Part shown: piece by piece, positions 55,868-64,000 of the stretch
Position numbering within the stretch: position 1 is the first letter of the stretch
How the letters are laid out: every line of letters begins with the position of its first letter
NCBI GenBank assembly: GCA_030180135.1
Contig: CM058235.1
Location: 91,798,535-91,862,534, forward strand
Direction of reading: 5' to 3'
Source of the DNA: Orychophragmus violaceus
Taxonomy: Eukaryota; Streptophyta; Magnoliopsida; Brassicales; Brassicaceae
DNA length: 64,000 nucleotides
Position numbers and translations under genes: made by a program
The notes under the pieces: generated by a model
Database searches by the model: none
What the model saw: the letters and a program-made list of their open reading frames with translations, nothing else
What the model was told of the DNA's origin: nothing

Positions 55868-57023
55868 AGAAAGGAAAAGGTTTAGTTATGATGTTCAAGA
55901 AATGAGAAATCTTAACTTTTAAGAAAACTCGCATTATATTCAAAAAAATGTTTCCTCAGATGAATATAATGATCCAAGATCCATACTTCACTAAACTTGA
56001 GTGAGCCACTGGCTATCACCCAAATTTAGCTATCTAGGTAAGCAACAACTTTGCTAGTTATATCCAATATAACTCTTGGTTGTGGATTGACATCTTATGT
56101 CCAATCCACCTGATGTCTCTGAGCCCAAAACTATTTTGATGGCCCAGTCAAGTAAACCAATCCTTTCAGTCATGTAATTGTTGACGTCTTGCACTGCAAG
56201 TCCATCAACATGATTACCTCTGTCTTACTCATGAAATCGTGGACATCTTGCACTGCAAGTCTGTCGCACAATTAAATGGGTCTTGACAGTTGACAAGATT
56301 GGAAAGACATCAAGTATCACTTGATATTTGATTGAGGAACGGAACCATTTAAAACGTTCAGTTTTATTATGTTTTAATTCTTATAATTAATTGATTCATC
56401 TTGCTTTGGTTCTGTGATTTCAGGTTCAATAACCTAATCATCAAGCCTGGTGTCGACCGACACTACTATAGTGTCGATCGATGCCGGATAACCAAAAGCA
56501 ATCCGCGATAACCGATCAATCCAATTGATCCGGTTTTGAATACCGGTCAGCGTCGATCGATGCTACGTTAGCATCGGTCGATGCCAACCTAATCAAAACA
56601 ATCGCAATTAAACCATTCACAGTGTTCGACCATCTTTAACCAAGCTCGATAACCGGTCCAATCCAATTGAACCGATTCATCAATCTCACGAGGTATGTGT
56701 CGACCGACACAACATTTGTGTCGATCGACACTAGGCGAAAACTGAGTTTTATTCGGGTTTTCGCCCTGTGTCGATCGATGCCGGATTGACAACGATCGAC
56801 ACCATGCGAAAAACCCTAAATTTTATTCGGGCTTTCGCCCTGCATCGATCGATGCCAGATTGGCATCGATCGACACCATGCGAGAAAACCCTTAAACGTT
56901 TTCGAAACAGAACCCTAAACTAGGTTTTCAGGAAAACGAATTTTAGCAAGTTTGTATCAACCATACACAGATTCAGATTCAACCAATCTAATCAACATGC
57001 TACAGATTCAATGGAACCCTAAA
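55868..57023 (-). other. E2 5' leader with palindromic word array
   Basis: About 1.15 kb without genes. From 56450 to 56880 it has GTGTCGACCGACAC, GTGTCGATCGATGCC, GCATCGATCGATGCC and GGCATCGATCGACACC words separated by 30-60 bp, some in nearly repeated contexts (TTTTATTCGGGTTTTCGCCC and TTTTATTCGGGCTTTCGCCC). Confidence 0.75.
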
Positions 57024-57036
57024 GCTCTGATACCAC
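57024..57036 (-). other. E2 primer-binding site
   Basis: GTGGTATCAGAGC on the minus strand directly after the 5' LTR; tRNA-iMet type. Confidence 0.88.
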
Positions 57037-57718
57037 TGAAGGAATTTCTAGCAGTTCTAATCAGGATTAGCAACCCTAGTCTGAATTCCGAGCCTAGGAT
57101 CTAAGGTTCAAGTAATTGAATCTATGGGATCTCAGATTTACCTGATGATTTGCAGCGGAAGTATTAGCAGATAATCGAGATCACGAAGCGCCTCAAATGC
57201 TGCGCCTCTACTGGTATCCACACGCACACAAACTGGACCACCGGGCTGCTAGTGCCTTACATAGATCTAATCTCCAGAGAGGTTTCTATCTATGTTCTGG
57301 TGGCTGTAAATTAGGTTCAGGACGAGTTTAGGTCGACCATATATCTTATATATGTCGGCTTAAACCACAACGGAATTAACCAACGATTAAACCGAATTAA
57401 TCTGATTAATCCGCGAGTGCATCGATCGATGCACTATCTGCAACGATCGATGCTGCCCCAGAACATTGATATCGAATGCATATCACATATGCATTCACTG
57501 GATCATTACATTAATAATCAACCTCGTCTTTAACGCCCAGTTTGCTTAGGTGTGTGACCCTGTAGGATCATATAACACTAGCAATGAGTTCTCAACTCAT
57601 TGATCATAAGTGGCTTCTAGCAAAGCGTTATGACTACCTAGTGTTACGTGATTGTCTCATCTCGACTATACGACTTTCACTTAGAGCAAGTACAATAGAT
57701 TTCAGGACATTCCCAACA
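57037..57718 (-). repeat. E2 5' LTR
   Basis: 682 bp, four single-base differences from the 3' LTR at 42344-43025 (one A/C, one G/T, one G/A, one T/C). Confidence 0.94.
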
Positions 57719-57723
57719 AATGT

Positions 57724-58156
57724 AACCCATCATTTTAAGGACATGAGGAATTACTGGACTGTCCTTAGCCAGCTTGCAATCCATGAGAGATTTAACCGTC
57801 TGGTATCTCTCTGTGCGAGCTTGCTCCTGAAACAAAGCTTTCAGGCTGTTAATCATCTCAATCGGTGACATCACGTTCTCATATTGCTTCTGCAGCTCAG
57901 AGTTCATAGTCACCAGCATTAGACAATTAACGTCTTTGACATCTACTGAATGCTTATCCCAAGCATTCTTATCTGCCTGCGGGGCATTGGAACGTGGCCT
58001 CTTGGGGAGAACTCTTGTAAGGACATATTCCTTGTTCTCCTGCCTGAGAACTATTCTCAGGTTCCGATACCATTCCAAGAAATTTGATCCATTATGCTTG
58101 TCCTTCTCAAGGACGGATCTTAGCGAGAAAGTGTTGATGTGAGTTGAGACAGACAT
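57724..58156 (-). pseudogene. E1 gag N-terminal part
   Basis: From ATG 58156 (MSVSTHINTFSLRSVLEKDK) the frame is open to LKMMGYI, where E2 is inserted; the continuation is IDNLGKLDC at 42338. It is the start of the E1 polyprotein and has no internal stop. Confidence 0.9.
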
Positions 58157-59433
58157 AGTTGTAATTAAAAGAGGTAGATGTTTTAGTTATGATGTTCAAG
58201 AAATGAGAATTCTTATCTAATAAGAAAACTCGCATTGTATTCAAAAAACTATGTTTTCTCAGATGAATACAATGAACCAAGATCCTCGGATCACCAAGCT
58301 TTAGTCATCTAGGTAAGCAAGTCATTGCTAATTGTACCCAGTACAATTCTTGGTCGCAGATAAGACAATCCATGTCTCATCCACTCTGATGTCTCTGGGC
58401 CCAGAACTTCTGATGGCCCAGTCAAGTAAACCAATCTCTTCAGTCTTGTGATCATTGACAGTCGCACTGCAAGTCTATCAATGATCACCTGCCTTACTCA
58501 TGTAGCTGTGGATACCAAGGACTCCAAGGCTACCCAACAACGAAACGAGTCTTGACAGTAGACAAGATCGGGCAAGACCTCAAGATCACTTGATATTTAG
58601 TTGAGGAAAGGAACTATTTAACCTTGATGTATATCCAATATACATCCAAGAATTTATTAATTTAATTAAAACATTCAGTTTTATTAAGTTTAGATTCATC
58701 TAGAACTTTAGGATTAAATTTGGTCTGGTATCTATAAAATTTGAGGTCCAACCTTCAAGTTTGCGATTGGTGTGTCGATCGACGCAAACCATTGGCATCG
58801 GTCGACACAACCCAATTTAAACCGGTCTTCGATAACCGGTCAAACCGGATCGAATTTCCTTAAACGATTCAATCTAATTGAACCGGTCTGGTTTAATGGT
58901 CCATATCGATCATCACACAACTTTGTGTCGATCGACATTACCCAACCAGAACCAAATTGGTTAACAAACTTAACCAAGCGAGATAATTGATTCAATCCAA
59001 TTGAACCGATCTATCGATTCGCATAGTCTGTGTCGACCGACACACCCAGTGTATCGACCGACACAGAACGATCTCCAAGACCGAGTGAGCGTTTTCGCGG
59101 TGTGTCGACCGACACAAGATTAGTGTCGATCGACACTATGCGACAAACCTCAAAATCTTTTACGAGTTTTCGCGGTGTGTCGACCGACACAAGATTAGTG
59201 TCGATCGACATTATGCGACAAACCCTAAAATTTTATTATACGTTTCGCGGCGTGTCGACCGACACAAGCTTAGTGTCGATCGACACAGTGCGACAACAGT
59301 AGTTCGTCGTTTTCAACAGAGACTTTAATCCAAGATTAATTTCTATAAAACACGATTAAACAGGCAATTAACTAATCAAATTCATCAGTATTCGATTTAA
59401 ATGCCTTAGATTCAATAGACTAAACCTTAACAC
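58157..59433 (-). other. E1 5' leader with minisatellite
   Basis: About 1.28 kb, no gene. GTGTCGATCGACGC, CATCGGTCGACAC and TGTCGATCGACA words occur from 58770, and a 75-bp minisatellite at 59029-59293. Confidence 0.72.
59029..59293. repeat. Minisatellite of 72-75 bp, four units, each with paired palindromes
   Basis: TGTGTCGACC starts at 59029, 59101, 59176 and 59251. Each unit has TGTGTCGACCGACACA then, 6-8 bp on, TAGTGTCGATCGACA (the first unit has a variant), then TGCGACAAA and an AT-rich tail. Confidence 0.88.
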
Positions 59434-59446
59434 GCTCTGATACCAC
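59434..59446 (-). other. E1 primer-binding site
   Basis: GTGGTATCAGAGC on the minus strand next to the LTR start at 59447; tRNA-iMet type. Confidence 0.88.
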
Positions 59447-59501
59447 TGTTGGATCGCCTAGGATCTAGGGTTCGTTATATTGAAATTACCAACCTCGTTC
59501 T
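59447..59501 (-). repeat. E1 5' LTR, 55-bp remnant
   Basis: TGTTGGATCGCCTAGGATCT and following bases match the first 55 bp of 37343-37982 on the window strand, then stop exactly where an E3-family LTR tip begins in the reverse orientation. Confidence 0.9.
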
Positions 59502-59757
59502 TGTTGGAATTATGTCCAGTAATCTCTGTACTGTCTCTAGAAAGTAAGAGTATGTCAATTATCAGACATAAGTCATATAATACTGGGGGTCATGATGGCT
59601 TGCTAGAGTCCGCTCATGATCTATAAGTCTTGGACTTATTGCCTTTATTATATGATCCCATATGGGTCACACGCCTAAGCTAACGGGAAAATACGAAGAA
59701 ACGTTTTAGCAGAAGTACGGTAAAAGTGCTAGGCATTTACGGTACTTAGAGAGTATA
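59502..59757 (+). repeat. Inverted E3-family LTR fragment
   Basis: TGTTGGAATTATGTCCAGTA and about 235 further bases match the reverse complement of the E3 LTR end with some substitutions, including the nested-stem block. It begins precisely at an LTR terminus, which suggests an insertion, but ends abruptly near 59757. Confidence 0.85.
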
Positions 59758-60017
59758 AAGGGCCTGATTAAATCCATGGGACGATCACGCAACGCGATCC
59801 TTGTCGATCGGTTCGTGCGTCTGTCTCGATCCGGACGATCCGACGCATACCAATTCATATAGATTGGATCATGCGATTTCTTGTTTGTTTAGGTTTTTAA
59901 TTCTTTGTTTCTTAAGTGTTTTTCCTTATCAGTAGATTGATTCAAAAACACTTCTTACACAATCCTAAACAAGATTCTAAACAAGAAAAACAACAGAACC
60001 AATGGCTCTGATACCAC
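59758..60017 (-). other. Leader and primer site of another E3-like element (E5 remnant)
   Basis: 59860-60003 aligns with the end of the E3 leader (51950-52095: CTTATCAGTAGATTGATTCA, AACAAGAAAAAC). It ends in a tRNA-iMet primer site, 60004-60017. It includes a GTCGATCGGT word near 59803. The gag part of this element is missing. Confidence 0.75.
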
Positions 60018-60037
60018 TGTTGGATCGTTTAGTGATC
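60018..60037 (-). repeat. LTR tip fused to E4 3' region
   Basis: TGTTGGATCGTTTAGTGATC looks like the first 20 bp of an E3-like LTR. It joins the E4 polypurine side at the shared word TCCCACTTG, so about 650 bp of LTR is missing. Confidence 0.75.
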
Positions 60038-60882
60038 CCACTTGAACTGGAATATCTGTATTCATAATCCTTTTGTCTCAATATCTCGATTAGTCATAAG
60101 GCAAGATTAGTGTCATCCTTATAAAGCCTAATCTTGTTCATCGGACTCTGATTTGATACTGACAATCCAAACGACTCGGGAAAGTCCGTTTGAGCATGGC
60201 CATGCATTTTCCAGTATTCAAATCTCCGATTGGCCTAGAGATATTCACTCCATTTATATTGGAGGGACAAATCCCGTCTTGTTCCATCACTGTAAACTAC
60301 TCACTTCATAATACACCCAATCAAGGTCCTTATAACTATCGTTTAACGGCAGCATTAGACAATGATCAAAGCGCATTAGTTCATGTGCAGTCACATGCAT
60401 GCGAACTCAGGTCTAAGGACTATACTCTATAGTCGTAGTAAGAATCTCTTATGACACAGATATAAATATCCTGAAGAGTTCTTATAATCGGGTCTTGTCC
60501 GGTCGTATGTACCCTACATACACCTATGTACTGACTTTGATGCCGCGCATCTATGACACACTGAGATTTTGTCATAAGTCACATACCAATCTAGTCTCAC
60601 ACGGTTGTTGGTGTTCCAATTTCAGCAACCTTTGACTAGGGACATGATGATATAAGCCATCTATCAAATATAGGATCTCATGATCAAGCTAAATGACTTT
60701 GATAACTCAAGATCAAGTCACTTACTTCGATGACCTATAAAATGGTTCATATCATTTTGGAACGATTATTTCATCACAGTTAAAATAATCTCGAAATAAT
60801 AATTTCATTAAACATAAGAAAATGTTTTACAAGAACATATCAATAACTAAATAAAGCCCTCAAACTCCCACTCAAATTTAGA
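60038..60882 (-). other. E4 3' non-coding region
   Basis: It aligns with 45510-46432 of E3 without the 82-bp duplication. No sense gene. The plus-strand frame at 60190-60432 is the counterpart of the E3 antisense frame. Confidence 0.75.
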
Positions 60883-63800
60883 TTACATTTCAATGTCTCT
60901 AATGCCTACAGCTTCAGTTAGGAACTCGAGCTTAGGTCTTGGGAGTGGCTTTGTCAACGGATCAGCGACGTTATCATCAGTTTGAACTCGGCTGATCTTG
61001 ACTTCCTTTCTATTAATGATGTCACGTATCAAGTGAAATCTTCTTAGAACATGCTTGGATTTCTGATGTGATCTTGGTTCCTTTGCCTGAGCTATAGCAC
61101 CATTGTTGTCACAAAACAGTGCCAGAGGCTCAGCCGCATTTGGTATCACACCTAGTTCAATAATGAACTTTCGTATCCAAACAGCTTCCTTCGCAGCTTC
61201 CGAAGCGGCGATATATTCAACTTCTGTAGTGGAATCAGCAACGGTGTCTTGCTTGGAGCTTCTCCAACTGATTGCACCGCCATTCAGACAAAAGATATAA
61301 CCGGACTGTGACCGGAAATCATCTTGGTCTGTCTGGAAACTTTCGTCCGTGAATCCACTGACTTTAAGCACATCACTTCCACCGTATACCAAGAACTTGT
61401 CCTTTGTATGTCTCAGATACTTCAGGATGTTCTTGACGGCAATCCAATGGTTTTCACCTGGATTTGACTGGTATCTACTCGTCATGCTCAATTCATAAGC
61501 AACATCAGGACGAGTACAGATCATGGCATACATGATAGATCCTATTGCAGATGCATAAGGAATATTCTTCATGCGCTCAAGCTCAGCAGCCGTCGTAGGG
61601 CTCTGCTTCTTGCTTAGCGTTGTGCCATGTACCATTGGCGTGAAGCCCTTCTTGGAATCTTTCATGCTGAATCTTTGTAGGACTTTGTTAATGTATGAAT
61701 ATTGACACAAGCCTATCAGCCTTCTAGATCTATCCCGGTAGATCCTGATTCCAAGAACGTATGCGGCTTCACCCATGTCTTTCATGGAAAAACAACTTCC
61801 AAGCCAGTCCTTTACCGACTTCAGCATTGGAACGTCGTTTCCGAGAAGCAGTATGTCATCGACATACAGAATAAGAAATACTATCTTGCTCCCACTAGTT
61901 TTCTTATACACGCATTGTTCTTCTTCGTTTCTGATGAAGTCAAATTGCTTGATCGCTTCATCAAAACGAAGATTCCAGCTCCTCGATGCTTGCTTCAATC
62001 CATAAATGGATTTATGAAGCTTGCATACTTTCCCAGCATTCTTTGGATCTATGTAACCGTCAGGTTGTGTCATATACACATCCTCTTCCAGAATTCCATT
62101 CAGGAAGGCAGTTTTCACGTCCATCTGCCAAATTTCATAATCATGAAAAGCTGCAGTTGCTAGTAGAATCCGAATAGATTTCATCATAGCCACTGGGGAA
62201 TAGGTTTCATCGTAATCCACACCGTGAACTTGTCTGAAACCTTTTGCCACCAACCTGGCTTTATAAATCTGGACATTTCCATCCATGTCAATCTTCTTCT
62301 TGAAGATCCATTTGCACTCGATGGCTTTTACACCAGCGGGTAAGTCAACCAACGAAAACACTTGGTTGACCGACATGGAGTCCATTTCGGAATCAGTGGC
62401 CTTGCGCCACTTCGAGGAATCTGGGCCCATCATGGCTTGATTGAAGTTCGATGGTTCATCACCATCAATGATCAAAAGATCATGACAGTTAGTCACGAGG
62501 AATCCTTGATATCTCTCGGGTTCGTGACGGATCCTCCCGGATCTTCGAACTTCAGGTACTACAGGTTCAGGCACTACAATTTCTTGTAGGTCCTCCTGCT
62601 GCTCTTCCTCTTCAGGTTGAGCAGTATCCTGCTCATCTTGAATTTCTTCAAGCAGTACCTTACTCCCACTGTCTTTCTTAGAGAGAAACTCCCTCTCAAG
62701 AAAGTTACAATCCCGGGCAACAAAGATCTTGTTCTCGGAACGTAGATAGAAGTAATAAGCCTTGGTTTCCTTCGGATAACCAATGAAGTAGCATTTAGCA
62801 GACTTTGGTGTAAGCTTGTCTGAGATTAATCTCTTGACATAGGCTTCACAACCCCAAATTCTAAGATAAGACAGTACTGGAGCCACTCCAGTGCATAATT
62901 CATATGGTGTCTTTGCTACTGCTTTTGATGGCGCTCTATTTAGAGTGAACACTGCTGTTAGCAGAGCATATCCCCAAAGGGATATTGGAAGGTCTGTGTG
63001 ACTCATCATAGATCGAACCATATCCAATAAGGTCCGATTTCTCCTCTCAGACACACCATTCCATTGAGGTGTTCCAGGAGGAGTGAGTTGGGACACGATC
63101 CCACACTCTCTTAGATGATCACTGAATTCTTGGCTTAAGTATTCTCCTCCTCGGTCCGACCGAAGAGCCTTAATGCTTTTGCCAAGTTGGTTCTGTACTT
63201 CATTTTGGAATTCTCTGAACTTCTCAAAAGATTCAGACTTATGTTTCATTAAATAAACATATCCATACCGACTGAAATCATCAGTGAAGGTAATGAAGTA
63301 CTGATAGTTTCCTCTTGCATTTGTGGACATTGGGCCACACACATCAGTGTGTATCAGGCCCAATAAGTCACTGGCCCTCTCGTTAGGTTTATTAAAGGGG
63401 GCCTGTGTCATTTTGCCCATCATGCAGGATTCGCATTTCTCACATGACTCAAAGTCAAATGAGCCAAGAAGTCCATTCGAATGGAGCCTCTTGATGCGTT
63501 TCTCGCTGATGTGCCCTAAACGACAATGCCATAGAAACGTTCGGTTCTCCTCATTAGGTTTGAACCGTTTGGTATCAATGTTATAAATTGGCGCGGATTG
63601 ATCAAGTATGTAAAGCCCATTCGTAAGAGGGGCACAACCATAGAAAAAATTGTTGCGATTGAAGGAACATAATTTATTCTTAACTGAAAAATCATAACCT
63701 TCCAAATCCAACAAAGAAATTGAAATAATATTTCTGCTTATCGCAGGTACAAAATAACAATTATTGAGTTCTAAAATCAATCCCGAAGGTAAAGACAACA

Positions 63801-64000
63801 AGTATGTGCCTACAGCTAGTGCAAGAACTTTCGCTCCATTCCCAACTCGTAGCTCCACTTGTCCTTGCTTCAGCCTCCTACTGTTGCTGAGTGCCTGCAT
63901 ATTAGTACAAATATGAGCCCCACAACCAGTATCCATAACCCATAAGGTATTATCAGAAGTAGTTGTATTAACTTCTATAACAAAAATACCTGATGAAGAA
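60883..64000 (-). CDS. E4 pol polyprotein, partial, open to the window edge
   Basis: The frame has no stop from 60883 to 64000 (at least 1038 codons, the first visible ATG at 63936 is internal). Protease DTG in VMDTGCGAHIC, integrase HCRLGHISEKRIKRLH with SCEKCESC and SERRNRTLLDMV, RT with YVDD (61855-61866), and RNase H with CDNNGAIAQA are all present. It has Gln where E3 has the TAA. Substitutions at conserved places versus E3 include DESFQTD for DASFQTD, TEVEY for TEAEY and QYSYINKV for QDSYIDKI, so activity is uncertain. Confidence 0.9.
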   Translation of the reverse strand, partial: SSSGIFVIEVNTTTSDNTLWVMDTGCGAHICTNMQALSNSRRLKQGQVELRVGNGAKVLALAVGTYLLSLPSGLILELNNCYFVPAISRNIISISLLDLEGYDFSVKNKLCSFNRNNFFYGCAPLTNGLYILDQSAPIYNIDTKRFKPNEENRTFLWHCRLGHISEKRIKRLHSNGLLGSFDFESCEKCESCMMGKMTQAPFNKPNERASDLLGLIHTDVCGPMSTNARGNYQYFITFTDDFSRYGYVYLMKHKSESFEKFREFQNEVQNQLGKSIKALRSDRGGEYLSQEFSDHLRECGIVSQLTPPGTPQWNGVSERRNRTLLDMVRSMMSHTDLPISLWGYALLTAVFTLNRAPSKAVAKTPYELCTGVAPVLSYLRIWGCEAYVKRLISDKLTPKSAKCYFIGYPKETKAYYFYLRSENKIFVARDCNFLEREFLSKKDSGSKVLLEEIQDEQDTAQPEEEEQQEDLQEIVVPEPVVPEVRRSGRIRHEPERYQGFLVTNCHDLLIIDGDEPSNFNQAMMGPDSSKWRKATDSEMDSMSVNQVFSLVDLPAGVKAIECKWIFKKKIDMDGNVQIYKARLVAKGFRQVHGVDYDETYSPVAMMKSIRILLATAAFHDYEIWQMDVKTAFLNGILEEDVYMTQPDGYIDPKNAGKVCKLHKSIYGLKQASRSWNLRFDEAIKQFDFIRNEEEQCVYKKTSGSKIVFLILYVDDILLLGNDVPMLKSVKDWLGSCFSMKDMGEAAYVLGIRIYRDRSRRLIGLCQYSYINKVLQRFSMKDSKKGFTPMVHGTTLSKKQSPTTAAELERMKNIPYASAIGSIMYAMICTRPDVAYELSMTSRYQSNPGENHWIAVKNILKYLRHTKDKFLVYGGSDVLKVSGFTDESFQTDQDDFRSQSGYIFCLNGGAISWRSSKQDTVADSTTEVEYIAASEAAKEAVWIRKFIIELGVIPNAAEPLALFCDNNGAIAQAKEPRSHQKSKHVLRRFHLIRDIINRKEVKISRVQTDDNVADPLTKPLPRPKLEFLTEAVGIRDIEM

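Larger units (their letters stand above)
42344..57718 (-). mobile_element. Copia element E2, complete but split by E3
   Basis: Flanked by a 5-bp target duplication AATGT (42339-42343 and 57719-57723) inside E1 gag. Both LTRs are 682 bp and differ at four positions by direct comparison. Primer site, leader, gag-pol and 3' non-coding region are all present, interrupted by E3 at 44828/52785. Frame damage (stops, a tandem duplication in gag and a trinucleotide expansion) makes it non-functional by itself. Confidence 0.94.
37343..59501 (-). mobile_element. Copia element E1, split by E2, 5' LTR truncated
   Basis: Inserted in Copia X gag. Read on the minus strand: 5' LTR fragment (59501-59447), primer site, leader with a minisatellite (59433-58157), gag start (58156-57724), interruption by E2 (42344-57718), then gag-pol (42338-38812), 3' non-coding, polypurine tract and 3' LTR (37982-37343). 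The 5' LTR is cut after 55 bp by an inverted LTR fragment of another family, so the right-hand target duplication cannot be checked. Confidence 0.88.
60038..64000 (-). mobile_element. Copia element E4 (E3 family), runs off the window
   Basis: It has the 3' non-coding region and pol of an E3-family element, nearly identical to E3 over the shared 4 kb. The 3' LTR is reduced to a tip. The gag part and 5' LTR lie beyond 64000. Confidence 0.9.

Noticed and set aside
59029..59293. Centromeric or other satellite array
   Set aside because: Only four units, confined to the leader of one retrotransposon and sharing its palindromic words.

Overview
This window is repeat-dominated plant nuclear DNA with no intact host gene that I can see. 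The organism is most likely a Brassicaceae species (inference): there is an Athila-type element primed by tRNA-Asp, Helitron RepHel and RPA-like debris, a Cassandra TRIM, several related Ty1/Copia families and a broken SLC35F (DUF914)-like transporter gene with plant-type introns. The depth of nesting suggests pericentromeric heterochromatin.

Layout. 1-706: a possible gene 3' end, then a tRNA-derived SINE with a perfect 14-bp target duplication. 960-3899: a 5'-truncated LINE on the minus strand. 3914-13735: two tandem copies of a block (Helitron helicase remnant plus a region rich in GCTCGG/CCGAGC words), the second followed by a decayed gypsy-type gene. 13740-17320: AT-rich DNA with a Cassandra TRIM carrying 5S-like sequence, a chained TRIM and an RPA-like pseudogene. 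17320-32365: a third copy of the Helitron block, split by a plus-strand LINE, by an 8.5-kb non-autonomous Athila-like element (which itself holds a Copia solo LTR) and by a Tourist-like MITE. 32366-36000: two unequal copies of an SLC35F-like pseudogene, a hAT MITE and another short repeat.

36118-59501 is a four-layer Copia nest. A plus-strand Copia gag (X) is split by minus-strand element E1. E1 gag is split by E2 (target duplication AATGT). The reverse-transcriptase YVDD motif of E2 is split by E3 (target duplication TGTCA). E3 has LTRs differing at about two of 671 bases and a gag-pol frame with one nonsense codon. 59502-60037 is a scrambled LTR/leader junction. 60038-64000 is a second E3-family element (E4), open through all visible pol and running off the window.

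The most interesting signals are not genes. First, the LTRs of E1, E2 and E3 share a block that folds as nested stems whose sequences differ between families while pairing is kept. Second, several Copia families carry arrays of near-palindromic TCGATCGA/TCGACCGA words in LTRs and 5' leaders, and analogous self-complementary words occur in the Athila-like element and the GCTCGG block. Third, nearly all interrupted frames are broken by C-to-T or G-to-A type nonsense codons, as expected from deamination of methylated cytosine.
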